Of a stretch of DNA of 64,000 bases, positions 17,796-26,388 are shown in pieces. The position numbers were made by a program, and so were the translations under genes. Location: assembly GCA_966211955.1 (NCBI GenBank), contig CBIHOF010000004.1, positions 186,001 through 250,000 of the forward strand, in the 5' to 3' direction. The number at the start of each line of letters is the position of its first letter. Positions within the stretch are counted from its first letter, which is position 1. The DNA is from Albitalea sp966211955. GTDB taxonomy: Bacteria; Pseudomonadota; Gammaproteobacteria; Burkholderiales; Burkholderiaceae_C. The notes beneath the pieces were generated by a model. The model did not search any database. It saw nothing but the letters and a program-made list of their open reading frames with translations, and was not told the origin of the DNA.

Positions 17796-18656
17796 TCAGC
17801 CCAGCGCGTTGTAGTGCAAGGTCATCAATTGCTGCGTGATGCCCAAGATCCTGCTGTTCGAATGCAAGCCTGCAGGCGAACTGCCCTGGATCACGCGCTG
17901 CCACTTGAGGTTCAGGTCGCACTGAGTCACCTTCGCCGCGCCCGGTGCGTTCAGCGCAGCATCCAGGGCAGCGGTGTCGACGCGATAGCGGCTACCCGAA
18001 CCGTTTGCGCTCAGGAACTGGACGGCGCTCAGGTTGCCGCCGTAGGCCACGCTCGTCCCATCCGCGCGCGAGCAGTTGCCCGAAGCGGCAACGGTGACCG
18101 GCTCGTCCGGCGGCGCCGAGACATCGACGAGCAACTGCCCCGCGGACAATGGCAGCGTCACGGGACCGGGCGGGTTCAGCAGGACGAAGGCCTTGGGAAG
18201 TGTCACGGTGCTGCGCTCGACCTGCGCGCCGCGGATGAAGTCAACGGACAAGGTCGGGGTCGCGGGCTGCGCATCGAAAGACGCGGCACAGTGCCAGAGA
18301 GTGGAGTCGGTGGCCAGCATCTGGACCGATTGCGTACCGGCGTTCGCGATCAGGCTGTCCCCGCCTCGCAACCGCACGACGGTGACGAGGTTGTAGCGAT
18401 AGCCCAGCGTCGAAGTGACCGTGACGCGCGTGCCTTCCTGCACCACCTCATAAGAGGCGGCGATATCCGATGCGCTGACGTCGGGCGAGTCCTTGCAATT
18501 GGCGAACGCGCAACCCATCGCCTCGGCGATGTCGTTGGCGCCGCCGCCGCCGCACCCATGAAGCAAGCTCACCACGGCAAGCGCACATGCCAGGCGCAGC
18601 GGCGGGCGCGCTGTTCGCACCGCCAACCCGAATCGTCCACTGTCCTTGTCGGCCAT
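17796..18656 (-). CDS. Putative lipoprotein of unknown function
   Basis: The 286-residue product begins MADKDSGRFGLAVRTARPPL, then a hydrophobic stretch ending in lipobox-like LLHGC followed by four glycines, so it should be a lipid-anchored envelope protein. A GGAG lies shortly upstream of ATG 18656. No domain is recognised; the rest is beta-rich, with several isolated cysteines. It is oriented against the formate dehydrogenase genes and interrupts their order. Two other lipoproteins with a C-GGGG start flank the other end of the locus, at 24676 and 26389. Confidence 0.72.
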   Translation of the reverse strand: MADKDSGRFGLAVRTARPPLRLACALAVVSLLHGCGGGGANDIAEAMGCAFANCKDSPDVSASDIAASYEVVQEGTRVTVTSTLGYRYNLVTVVRLRGGDSLIANAGTQSVQMLATDSTLWHCAASFDAQPATPTLSVDFIRGAQVERSTVTLPKAFVLLNPPGPVTLPLSAGQLLVDVSAPPDEPVTVAASGNCSRADGTSVAYGGNLSAVQFLSANGSGSRYRVDTAALDAALNAPGAAKVTQCDLNLKWQRVIQGSSPAGLHSNSRILGITQQLMTLHYNALG

Positions 18657-18862
18657 TGGCCTGCTCCCTGTAGTTGATTTGATGACGGGCGGACGATACC
18701 CGACATGGCCGTCGTGTTGAAGCCGACCACGGGAGTGCGCGAGCATCGGGCACACCCTGATGCACAAGGACGCTTCATCGTGCATAAAGACATAAAGTCG
18801 CCGTGCCGACCGAAGCATGGCCATTCGTCGTGGGCAGGATTCACTTCTCCTGGAGACAGCGC
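18657..18862. promoter_or_regulatory. Divergent control region of the lipoprotein gene and formate dehydrogenase structural operon
   Basis: The 206-bp gap contains a perfect inverted repeat ATGCAC (18760-18765) and GTGCAT (18780-18785) with a 14-bp centre. A tandem CATAAAG (18783-18789 and 18791-18797) follows directly. It could be an activator or repressor site for the FDH operon. GGAGAC precedes the ATG at 18863. No FNR-type TTGAT-N4-ATCAA site was found. Confidence 0.4.
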
Positions 18863-19102
18863 ATGAAGTCCGAAGCAGCTGACCAAGGCGGCCCGAGGGC
18901 CGCCACCCCGCAGAAGGCCACGCGCCGCAACCTGCTCGTCGGTGCAGGAGCGGCTGGTGCCGCCGTCTTGGCCGCCAAGACATTGCCCATCGCGCCTGCC
19001 GCCCCCGAGGTGCTCGCCGCCGCGAAGCCGGCGCCCGATACCGCCGGCGGCTACCAGCTCACGCAGCACGTGCTGCGCTACTACCAAACCGCCAAAGTCT
19101 GA
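18863..19102 (+). CDS. Small twin-arginine signal protein of formate dehydrogenase region
   Basis: This 79-residue protein has a TAT-like signal ATRRNLLVGAGAAGAAVLA and a short soluble tail ending YQLTQHVLRYYQTAKV. It matches the known small family 'formate dehydrogenase region TAT target', always found just before the FDH alpha gene. Its role is unknown; co-export with the alpha subunit is inferred. ATG 18863 is chosen because GGAGAC precedes it; the longer ORF from 18803 has no ribosome site. The gene for the catalytic subunit follows after 33 bp. Confidence 0.83.
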   Translation: MKSEAADQGGPRAATPQKATRRNLLVGAGAAGAAVLAAKTLPIAPAAPEVLAAAKPAPDTAGGYQLTQHVLRYYQTAKV

Positions 19103-19135
19103 TCCGGGCTGCAACCGCACGCCCGAGGAGTCGCC

Positions 19136-22090
19136 ATGTTGCTCACGCGCAAATCGCCCGATGCCGCCGTGGCATCGCCGTCTTCGTCGCTCGTTGCGGG
19201 CCTGTCGCGCGGATTGGCCCGCGCCATCCCGACCATGGACCGCCGCGCCTTCCTACGCCGCTCGGGCCTGGGCGTCGGGGCGGGCCTCGCTGCATCGCAG
19301 CTCACGCTGGTCCGCAAGGCCGAAGCGGCCGATGCACCCAAGGACGACAAGGGCCGCAAGATCGAGGTGAAGCGCACAGTGTGCGGCCACTGCTCAGTCG
19401 GATGTGCGGTGGATGCGGTGGTGGAAAACGGCGTGTGGCTGCGCCAGGAGCCGGTCTTCGATTCGCCCATCAACCTCGGTGCCCACTGCGCCAAGGGCGC
19501 GGCGCTGCGCGAGCACGGCCGTGGCGAGTACCGGCTCAAGTACCCGATGAAGCTGGTGGACGGCAAGTACGTGCGCATCAGCTGGGACCGCGCGCTCGAC
19601 GAGATCAGCCAGAAGATGCTGGAACTCAAGAAGCAGAGCGGCCCGGATTCGGTCTTCATCGTCGGCTCGTCCAAGCACAACAACGAGCAGTCCTACCTGC
19701 TGCGCAAATGGGTGAGCCTGTGGGGCAGCAACAACTGCGACCACCAGGCGCGCATCTGCCACTCCACCACGGTCGCGGGTGTCGCCAACACCTGGGGCTA
19801 TGGTGCGATGACGAATTCGTACAACGACATGCAAAACAGCAAGGCGGCGCTGTACATCGGCTCCAACGCCGCCGAGGCGCACCCGGTGTCCATGCTGCAC
19901 ATGCTGCACGCGAAGGAGACGGGCACCAAGATGATCGTGGTGGACCCGCGCTTCACCCGCACCGCGGCCAAGGCCGACGAGTACGTGCGCATCCGCTCGG
20001 GCACCGACATCGCCTTTCTGTTCGGCGTGCTGCACCACATCTTCAAGAACGGCTGGGAAGACAAGAAGTACATCGCCGACCGCGTTTACGGCATGGACAA
20101 GGTGCGCGAGGACGTGCTCGCCAAGTGGACGCCCGACAAGGTGCAGGAGGTGTGCGGCGTCGATGAGGCCACCTGCTTCAAGGTGGCGAAGATCATGGCC
20201 GAGAACCGGCCGAGCACCATCGTGTGGTGCATGGGCCAGACGCAGCACAGCATCGGCAACGCCATCGTGCGTGCGTCGTGCATCGTGCAATTGGCGCTGG
20301 GCAACATCGGCGTCTCGGGCGGCGGCGCGAACATCTTCCGTGGCCACGACAACGTGCAAGGCGCCACCGACGTCGGCCCCAACCCCGATTCACTGCCCGG
20401 CTACTACGGCCTGGCCGAAGGCGCGTGGAAGCACTACGCGAAGGTGTGGGACCTGGACTTCGAGTGGATCAAGAAGCAGTTCGCGCCCGGCATGATGACC
20501 AAGTCGGGCATGACGGTGTCGCGCTGGATCGACGGCGTGCTCGAGAAGAACGACCTGATCGACCAGGACAGCAACCTGCGCGGCCTCTTCTTCTGGGGCC
20601 ATGCGCCCAACTCGCAGACCCGTGGTCTCGAGATGAAGAAGGCGATGGACAAGCTCGACCTGCTGGTGGTGGTCGACCCCTACCCATCGGCGACCGCTGC
20701 GATGGCGGCCATGCCCGGCAAGCCGGAAGACCAGAACGCGAACCGCTCGGTGTACCTGCTGCCGGCTTGCACGCAGTTCGAGACCAGCGGCTCGTGCACG
20801 GCGTCCAACCGATCGCTGCAATGGCGCGAGAAGGTGATCGAGCCGCTCTTCGAATCGCGCACCGACCACATGATCATGTATCAGCTCGCGCAGAAGCTGG
20901 GCTTCGACGCGCAGCTCGTCAAGAGCCTGAAGATGGTGCCGGGCAAGGGCGGGATGATGGAACCCGAGCCCGAGGCCATGCTGCGCGAGATCAACCGCAG
21001 CAACTGGACCATTGGCTACACCGGCCAGAGCCCCGAGCGGCTGAAGGCGCACATGCGCAACATGAACGTCTTCGACGTGAAGACGCTGCGTGCCAAGGGC
21101 GGCGTGGACAAGGAGACCGGCTACCAGCTCGACGGCGATTACTTCGGCCTGCCGTGGCCGTGCTACGGCACGCCCGAGATCAAGCACCCGGGGTCGCCCA
21201 ACCTCTACGACAACTCCAAGCACGTGATGGACGGCGGCGGCTGCTTCCGCGCCAACTTCGGCGTCGAGAAGGACGGGGTGAACCTGCTGGCTGAGGACGG
21301 CTCTTTCCCCAAAGGCTCCGACCTCACCACCGGCTACCCGGAGTTCGACCACATCCTGCTCAAGAAGCTCGGCTGGTGGAACGACCTGACCGAAGCGGAG
21401 AAGAAGGCGGCCGAAGGCAAGAACTGGAAGACGGACTTGTCCGGCGGCATCCAGCGCGTGGCCCTGAAGCACGGCTGCCACCCCTTCGGCAACGCGAAGG
21501 CGAGGGCGGTGGTGTGGAACTTCCCTGACCCCGTGCCGCAGCATCGCGAGCCCATCTATTCGCCGCGTGCGGACCTGGTGGACAAGTACCCCACGCACGA
21601 CGACAAGAAGGCCTTCTGGCGCCTGCCAACGCTCTACAAGAGCGTGCAGCAGAAGAACAAGGACATCGGCAAGACCTTCCCGCTGGTGATGACCTCGGGG
21701 CGTCTCGTGGAGTTCGAGGGCGGCGGCGAGGAAACGCGTTCCAATCCGTGGCTGGCCGAACTGCAGCAGGACATGTTCGTGGAAATCAACCCGCGCGCCG
21801 CCAACGACCGGGGCATCCGCGACGGCGAGATGGTGTGGGTGAAGACGCCCACCGGCGCCAAGATCAACGTGAAAGCGATGGTGACCGAGCGGGTCGACAA
21901 GGACACGGTGTTCCTGCCCTTCCACTACTCGGGCCGCTGGCAGGGCGTGGACCTGAAGCCCTACTACCCCGAGGGCGCGGCGCCGGTCATCCGCGGCGAG
22001 GCGGTCAACACCGCCACCACCTACGGCTATGACAGCGTGACGATGATGCAAGAGACGAAGACGACTCTCTGCCAGATCGAGAAAACATGA
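19136..22090 (+). CDS. fdhA: Formate dehydrogenase catalytic (alpha) subunit, molybdopterin enzyme
   Basis: The 984-residue enzyme oxidises formate to CO2 on the periplasmic side. A twin-arginine signal (D35-R-R-A-F-L) is followed by a 4Fe-4S site with C83, C86, C90 and C118. The Mo ligand is C208 in ARICHSTTVAGV with the catalytic histidine next to it; it is cysteine, not selenocysteine, and no in-frame TGA occurs. Molybdopterin-binding regions include WCMGQTQHSIGNA and the C-terminal FLPFHYSGRWQGVD. It is the first large gene of the structural operon and pairs with the iron-sulfur and cytochrome b genes after it. The symbol is by function. Confidence 0.96.
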   Translation: MLLTRKSPDAAVASPSSSLVAGLSRGLARAIPTMDRRAFLRRSGLGVGAGLAASQLTLVRKAEAADAPKDDKGRKIEVKRTVCGHCSVGCAVDAVVENGVWLRQEPVFDSPINLGAHCAKGAALREHGRGEYRLKYPMKLVDGKYVRISWDRALDEISQKMLELKKQSGPDSVFIVGSSKHNNEQSYLLRKWVSLWGSNNCDHQARICHSTTVAGVANTWGYGAMTNSYNDMQNSKAALYIGSNAAEAHPVSMLHMLHAKETGTKMIVVDPRFTRTAAKADEYVRIRSGTDIAFLFGVLHHIFKNGWEDKKYIADRVYGMDKVREDVLAKWTPDKVQEVCGVDEATCFKVAKIMAENRPSTIVWCMGQTQHSIGNAIVRASCIVQLALGNIGVSGGGANIFRGHDNVQGATDVGPNPDSLPGYYGLAEGAWKHYAKVWDLDFEWIKKQFAPGMMTKSGMTVSRWIDGVLEKNDLIDQDSNLRGLFFWGHAPNSQTRGLEMKKAMDKLDLLVVVDPYPSATAAMAAMPGKPEDQNANRSVYLLPACTQFETSGSCTASNRSLQWREKVIEPLFESRTDHMIMYQLAQKLGFDAQLVKSLKMVPGKGGMMEPEPEAMLREINRSNWTIGYTGQSPERLKAHMRNMNVFDVKTLRAKGGVDKETGYQLDGDYFGLPWPCYGTPEIKHPGSPNLYDNSKHVMDGGGCFRANFGVEKDGVNLLAEDGSFPKGSDLTTGYPEFDHILLKKLGWWNDLTEAEKKAAEGKNWKTDLSGGIQRVALKHGCHPFGNAKARAVVWNFPDPVPQHREPIYSPRADLVDKYPTHDDKKAFWRLPTLYKSVQQKNKDIGKTFPLVMTSGRLVEFEGGGEETRSNPWLAELQQDMFVEINPRAANDRGIRDGEMVWVKTPTGAKINVKAMVTERVDKDTVFLPFHYSGRWQGVDLKPYYPEGAAPVIRGEAVNTATTYGYDSVTMMQETKTTLCQIEKT

Positions 22091-22170
22091 CCCCCCCGAA
22101 GCGCCTGCGGCGCCTCCCCCCAGGGGGCAACACCAGCGGCCCGGCGAAGCCGGTTCCGCGGTATTCGCTT
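22091..22170. repeat. Triple-hairpin intergenic element inside the formate dehydrogenase operon
   Basis: Three consecutive small hairpins are visible: GCGCC-TGC-GGCGC (22101-22113), a CCCCC/GGGGG stem just after it, and CCGGC-GAA-GCCGG (22141-22153). I recall very similar strings scattered between genes in Burkholderiales genomes, with no established function. Here it lies between the alpha- and beta-subunit genes, where it could tune mRNA stability or relative expression. Confidence 0.6.
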
Positions 22171-22204
22171 GATGAGGCACGACGCTCAAAGGAGCAATGA
22201 CAAC

Positions 22205-22840
22205 ATGGCACGAATGAAGTTCATCTGCGACGCCGAACGCTGCATCGAATGCAACGGCTGCGTCACCGCCTGCAAGGCCGAGCATGACGTGCCCTGGGGC
22301 GTCAACCGCCGCCGCGTGGTCACGCTCAACGACGGCGTCCCCGGCGAGAAAAGCATCTCGGTGGCCTGCATGCATTGCAGCGATGCGCCCTGCATGGCGG
22401 TGTGCCCGGTGGACTGCTTCTACCGCACCGACGAGGGCGTGGTGCTGCACGACAAGGACGTGTGCATCGGCTGCGGCTACTGCTCGTACGCCTGCCCCTT
22501 CGGCGCGCCGCAGTTCCCGACCAACGGCACCTTCGGCCTGCGCGGCAAGATGGACAAGTGCACCTTCTGCGCCGGCGGCCCCGAGGCCAACGGCAGCGAG
22601 GCCGAGTACGAGAAGTACGGCCGCAACCGCCTGGCCGAAGGCAAGCTGCCGGCATGTGCCGAGATGTGCTCCACCAAGGCACTGCTGGGCGGCGATGGCG
22701 ACGTGGTGGCCGACATCTTCCGCACCCGCGTGCTCAACCGCGGCAAGGGCAGCGAGGTGTGGGGCTGGGGCACGGCCTATGGCAAGCCCACGCAAGGCGC
22801 ACCCGCGCAGCCGGTGCCCAAGGAGCCGACCAAGTCATGA
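22205..22840 (+). CDS. fdhB: Formate dehydrogenase iron-sulfur (beta) subunit
   Basis: The 211-residue electron-transfer subunit has four 4Fe-4S cysteine sets: CIECNGCVTAC, CMHCSDAPCMAVCP, CIGCGYCSYACP, and CTFC paired with CAEMC. This is the FdnH/HybA/DmsB layout that wires the catalytic subunit to the membrane cytochrome. ATG 22205 is supported by GGAG 10 nt upstream. There is no C-terminal membrane helix of the E. coli FdnH kind. The stop overlaps the next start by 4 nt. Confidence 0.94.
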   Translation: MARMKFICDAERCIECNGCVTACKAEHDVPWGVNRRRVVTLNDGVPGEKSISVACMHCSDAPCMAVCPVDCFYRTDEGVVLHDKDVCIGCGYCSYACPFGAPQFPTNGTFGLRGKMDKCTFCAGGPEANGSEAEYEKYGRNRLAEGKLPACAEMCSTKALLGGDGDVVADIFRTRVLNRGKGSEVWGWGTAYGKPTQGAPAQPVPKEPTKS

Positions 22841-23061
22841 AGCCCCTCATGTTCGTCACAGCCGCCGTGCTCGCGTCGCAGCTTGCCGCCTGCGGCGAGA
22901 AGGTGCAGACCGCCACGCCCCGCAAGGCCGACGAGAAGGTCTGGCAGTCCAGCGACCCGGCCTTTGGTGCGGCCGGCTACAAGGCCGGCGATGCGGCCGC
23001 CTGGGATGCGCAGAACCGCCAGCGCACGCAGGCGCAGAACGAATACAACCGCACCCGATGA
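22837..23061 (+). CDS. Small putative lipoprotein in the formate dehydrogenase operon
   Basis: The 74-residue product starts MKPLMFVTAAVLASQLAACG, a signal peptide with lipobox LAAC. A polar tail with two W residues follows (EKVWQSSDPAFGA, AAWDAQNRQRTQ). It overlaps the beta-subunit stop (ATGA) and lies 14 bp before the gamma-subunit start, so it is translated with the complex. No known domain. It may be a small structural or assembly partner on the periplasmic face, inferred from position only. Confidence 0.75.
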   Translation: MKPLMFVTAAVLASQLAACGEKVQTATPRKADEKVWQSSDPAFGAAGYKAGDAAAWDAQNRQRTQAQNEYNRTR

Positions 23062-23075
23062 GAACGGAGGCCAGC

Positions 23076-24215
23076 ATGCGCCGCCTGATCGCCATCGCCT
23101 TGGTCCTGCTGGCCATGCCCTGGGGACTCGCCCTGGCGCAGGACCCGGCCGCCAGCGCGGTCAACGCAGAGAAGGCCCCACGCTTCGACCCGCCCGCAAG
23201 TGCCGCCGTGGCGCCGCTGCCCGACCCCAAGGACGACACCGCCACCCGCGCGAAAACCCAGCCCCGCAACAACGCGCCCTTCTGGCGCGAGGTGCATGAC
23301 TCGGGCATGCAGCCGGGCATCAGCAACCTGCCGGGCGCCGAGAAGGGCTTGCTGGTGCAGCCCTTCGTCGCCTACCCGGGTGCGCGGCACACCAATGCCG
23401 GCGAGGCCTGGCGGCAGGTGCGCAACCGCTGGATCATTCCCTATGGCGGCTCGCTGGTGGTGATCGTGCTGCTGGCGCTCGCGCTCTTCTTCTTCGCCAA
23501 GGGGCCGATCGGCCATGCCGACAACCGCGGCAACCGACGCATCGAACGCTTCACCTACTTCGAGCGCGCGGCGCATTGGTCCAACGCGATTGCCTTCTGC
23601 GTGCTCGCGGTGTCGGGCATCGTCATGGCCTTCGGCAAGTTCTTCATCCTGCCGATCATTGGCCACCTGCTCTTCGGCGGGCTCACCTACGTGCTGAAGA
23701 CGGCGCACAACTTCTTCGGCCCGCTCTTTGCCGTGTCGCTGCTCATCGTCTTCATCACCTTCTTGCGCGACAACTTCCCGCAGCGCGGCGACCTCACCTG
23801 GCTGATGCGCCTGGGCGGCATGCTCAGCGGCAAGGAGGTGCCATCGCACCGCTTCAATGCCGGCGAAAAGCTCGTGTTCTGGGGCGGCGTGTTCTTTCTC
23901 GGCGTCATCGTCGTCGGCTCGGGGCTCGTGATGGACAAGCTCATCCCGGGCCTGCTGTACCTGCGGCCGGACATGCAGCTCACGCACATGATCCACGCCA
24001 TCGCCGCCGTGCTGATGATCGCGATGTTCCTCGGCCACATCTACATCGGCACCGTCGGCATGCGCGGCGCCTACCGCGCGATGCGCGACGGTTATGTGGA
24101 CGATGAATGGGCGGCCGAGCACCACGAGCTGTGGTACCGCGAGATCCAGGAGGGCAAGGTGCCGGCGCAGCGCACGCGCCACCCCGAGCCGCCGCCGCGC
24201 CCGCTGCAGACCTGA
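23076..24215 (+). CDS. fdhC: Formate dehydrogenase cytochrome b (gamma) subunit
   Basis: The 379-residue membrane protein has a cleavable N-terminal signal (IAIALVLLAMPWGLALAQ), a ~100-residue periplasmic extension and four or more membrane helices. Candidate haem ligands are in ERAAHWSNAIAF, TAHNFFGPLF and the LTHMIHAIAAVLMIAMFLGH helix. It takes electrons from the beta subunit to quinone. ATG 23076 has GGAGG 5 nt upstream and is preferred over ATG 23058. The extra signal peptide plus long N-terminal domain separates it from the short E. coli FdnI and is typical of the beta- and epsilonproteobacterial type. Confidence 0.93.
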   Translation: MRRLIAIALVLLAMPWGLALAQDPAASAVNAEKAPRFDPPASAAVAPLPDPKDDTATRAKTQPRNNAPFWREVHDSGMQPGISNLPGAEKGLLVQPFVAYPGARHTNAGEAWRQVRNRWIIPYGGSLVVIVLLALALFFFAKGPIGHADNRGNRRIERFTYFERAAHWSNAIAFCVLAVSGIVMAFGKFFILPIIGHLLFGGLTYVLKTAHNFFGPLFAVSLLIVFITFLRDNFPQRGDLTWLMRLGGMLSGKEVPSHRFNAGEKLVFWGGVFFLGVIVVGSGLVMDKLIPGLLYLRPDMQLTHMIHAIAAVLMIAMFLGHIYIGTVGMRGAYRAMRDGYVDDEWAAEHHELWYREIQEGKVPAQRTRHPEPPPRPLQT

Positions 24216-24228
24216 ACGAGGAGCGCCG

Positions 24229-24654
24229 ATGAAGTTGCCCGTGACGATGCCCCTGCACCTCCGCTTGCCTGCCTTGTTCGCGCTGGGTGCGATGGCACTC
24301 GCGCCGCTGGCCCTGGCCAAGCTGCCGCCGCTGACGGCGGAGCAGCAGATCAAGGCCGATGAAGCCAAGTCCAAGGCGGCATGGAGCGACAAGGTGTCCG
24401 CCTACCAGCTGTGCAAGGCGATGGACCGTACGGCACAGGGCTATTTGAAGTCGGCCAAGGCGGCCGGCAAGGAGGCTTCCGCGCCCTTGCCCACGCCACC
24501 TTGCACCGACCCTGGCCCCTACCAGGCGACCGCGGACGCACAGAAGGCCAAGCCCCTGGAGGCCTCGGGCGCGCATTCGCCGGCTGAGACCACCAACGCG
24601 CCGCCTGGCAGCAAGGCGACGCAGGCGGAGTTGCAGGGGACGAAGAAGAAGTAG
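24229..24654 (+). CDS. Small exported protein of unknown function
   Basis: The 141-residue protein has a signal peptide (LPALFALGAMALAPLALAKL), then a helical charged region (LTAEQQIKADEAKSKAAW) and two cysteines (YQLCKAMDRT and PPCTDPGPYQ) that might pair in the periplasm. The tail is polar and Lys/Ala/Thr-rich. It starts 13 bp after the cytochrome subunit with GAGGAGC upstream, so it closes the formate dehydrogenase operon. I know similar small ORFs at this place in related loci but no function. Confidence 0.72.
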   Translation: MKLPVTMPLHLRLPALFALGAMALAPLALAKLPPLTAEQQIKADEAKSKAAWSDKVSAYQLCKAMDRTAQGYLKSAKAAGKEASAPLPTPPCTDPGPYQATADAQKAKPLEASGAHSPAETTNAPPGSKATQAELQGTKKK

Positions 24655-24675
24655 GGGCCGCGAGCGCTTCTCAGA

Positions 24676-26169
24676 TCAAAACCGGAACGCTGCGAGCTCC
24701 TCGCAAGCGCTGGATCCGCAGGTGTCGCGGGTGGTGAGGATCGAGCCTTGTCCGGCGGCGTTGATCGACAGCGCCCGAATTTGGTCGTACTGACTGAATC
24801 TTGCAGTGGTCCACTGTCCATTGACGTATTTCGAGGCGCGCCACGTGCCGTCGTTGCTGCCTGAAGTTGGTGACGTCGGCTGCCAGTTGGTCCAGGTGAC
24901 CAACAAGGTGGCGTTCGGTCCGGATGTCATCACACGCACCATTTGCGTGTCCGTGGGCAGCACATAGGCCGGCGCGATCGGGGCAGGCGTGGTCCAGCTG
25001 GTGACGGCTGTCGGTGACAGCGGCCTCCTGGACCAGTACAACTTGCAGGAGGCGATTTCGCATTCTTCCCAGACCGCCACGACTTCGCTGTTGCTGATCG
25101 CGAGCTCGTACTGCCCGACGCTCTTCGGCCCGCTGATCTTTTCGCCGTTCACCATCAAGTCGCAGCCTGTCGCAGCGGCGTTCAATTGAGTCCACGCGAC
25201 GACCTGGTAGATCGCCGTGGACACCGATGCGCGTACGCGCATCGGCGGAACCATGCCGCACGCATTGCCGTTCGCAGCGAGCGAGAAGGAACCCTTGGAG
25301 ACGATGGACGTGAGTCCCTGCTTGGTATCTGCCAAGCTCATGTCGGCCAGCATGACTTGCCGTTCTGTTCCGCCCTTGGGCGTGCCGCGCAGGCCCCACA
25401 AGACCCGCGGTGCGAGCGACTCGGAATACTCCACCAGGATGCTGTCTTCCACGTTGGTTGCGGGCACGTCCGGCGTGGCCACCACGGTCAAATTGACGTC
25501 CTCACCCAGCGGCACCAACGAGCCAGCGGCCAATTGATCGGTCAACGCGTACAAGGTGCCTGCATGGTCGCGCACGGTGCCCGGGAACGGCCAGTTGCCG
25601 CCCATGCTGATAGACAGGACGCTCGGCACGTCGGTGGACGCAGAGATCTTCGACGAGCTTGTTCCGTCAAAGCTCACGATGCGCGAGTGCAAGGTCGTCG
25701 CGGGCGAGATGTTCGGCGGCACGGCTTCATCGGCTTCCCAGACCACGAAACGCCGCTCGGTGATCGCACGCACAGCATATCTGGCGGACACCCCGGCACT
25801 CTCGTAGGCAGAGGCCACGTCGCCAGTGCCAAGAAGGCTCGAAGCGCCAGCGGCTTGCTCTGCAGTGCGCAGATGGGAGGTGGTCCCAGGCACGGCTTCT
25901 TGCCAGAAGAAGAACGTTTCGCCGCTGGCGTTCACGGTGGTCGTGGCAAAAGGCAGGCAAGTCGAGGTCTGGCAAGGCGACGGCAATTGACTCAGGACAA
26001 CCCGGGTGCCGGAAAAGTCGGGCGGCGAGGCGGCCGCGGGCTGGGCGGCTTCCGTCGTACCACCACTACCGCCACCACCACCGCATGCGGACAGCGCCAG
26101 AACCGCAGCCATGACCAATAGGCGGCAGCGCAACGCCGGGTTCAACGCGCCATATCTGAAGACGTTCAA
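24676..26169 (-). CDS. Putative large lipoprotein of unknown function
   Basis: The 497-residue product starts at TTG 26169, preceded by AAGGGGGG. The lead has a hydrophobic run and lipobox LALSAC followed by five glycines, so it is probably anchored in the envelope. The body is rich in Ser/Thr/Val and beta-strand patterns with W-bearing repeats such as RFVVWEADEAV, YQVVAWTQLNAA and EVVAVWEECEIA. These suggest a beta-propeller-like surface protein, though no family is recognised. A longer ORF back to 26382 would hide the signal peptide and is rejected. It is convergent with the FDH operon. Confidence 0.72.
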   Translation of the reverse strand: MNVFRYGALNPALRCRLLVMAAVLALSACGGGGGSGGTTEAAQPAAASPPDFSGTRVVLSQLPSPCQTSTCLPFATTTVNASGETFFFWQEAVPGTTSHLRTAEQAAGASSLLGTGDVASAYESAGVSARYAVRAITERRFVVWEADEAVPPNISPATTLHSRIVSFDGTSSSKISASTDVPSVLSISMGGNWPFPGTVRDHAGTLYALTDQLAAGSLVPLGEDVNLTVVATPDVPATNVEDSILVEYSESLAPRVLWGLRGTPKGGTERQVMLADMSLADTKQGLTSIVSKGSFSLAANGNACGMVPPMRVRASVSTAIYQVVAWTQLNAAATGCDLMVNGEKISGPKSVGQYELAISNSEVVAVWEECEIASCKLYWSRRPLSPTAVTSWTTPAPIAPAYVLPTDTQMVRVMTSGPNATLLVTWTNWQPTSPTSGSNDGTWRASKYVNGQWTTARFSQYDQIRALSINAAGQGSILTTRDTCGSSACEELAAFRF

Positions 26170-26388
26170 TGGATCCCCCCTTTGTAAAGTCGGCATTCTC
26201 GCCGCGGTGGCAAAAGCGCTTCGACCCCCGTTCGCGGGGGGGCGCGTGAGCTCGACGCGAGCATCAAGCTGCGTCGAGAAGTCGCCGACCTGGCCAACTA
26301 GTTCGCGAAAACCCGCCGGACCGTCCCCGCGGCAGGCGTGCCTGTCGAGGATGATCGCCGGCTTGCAGTTTTGCTCATCCATGCGTCC

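Noticed and set aside
19136..22090. Selenocysteine in the formate dehydrogenase alpha subunit
   Set aside because: The active-site position is a TGC cysteine codon (C208) and there is no in-frame TGA.
20390..22795. 801-codon minus-strand ORF
   Set aside because: Antisense to formate dehydrogenase subunits with clear motifs.
26220..26300. Possible gene remnant (frame reading ELDASIKLRREVADLAN then stop)
   Set aside because: Only about 17 codons are plausible and nothing supports it upstream.
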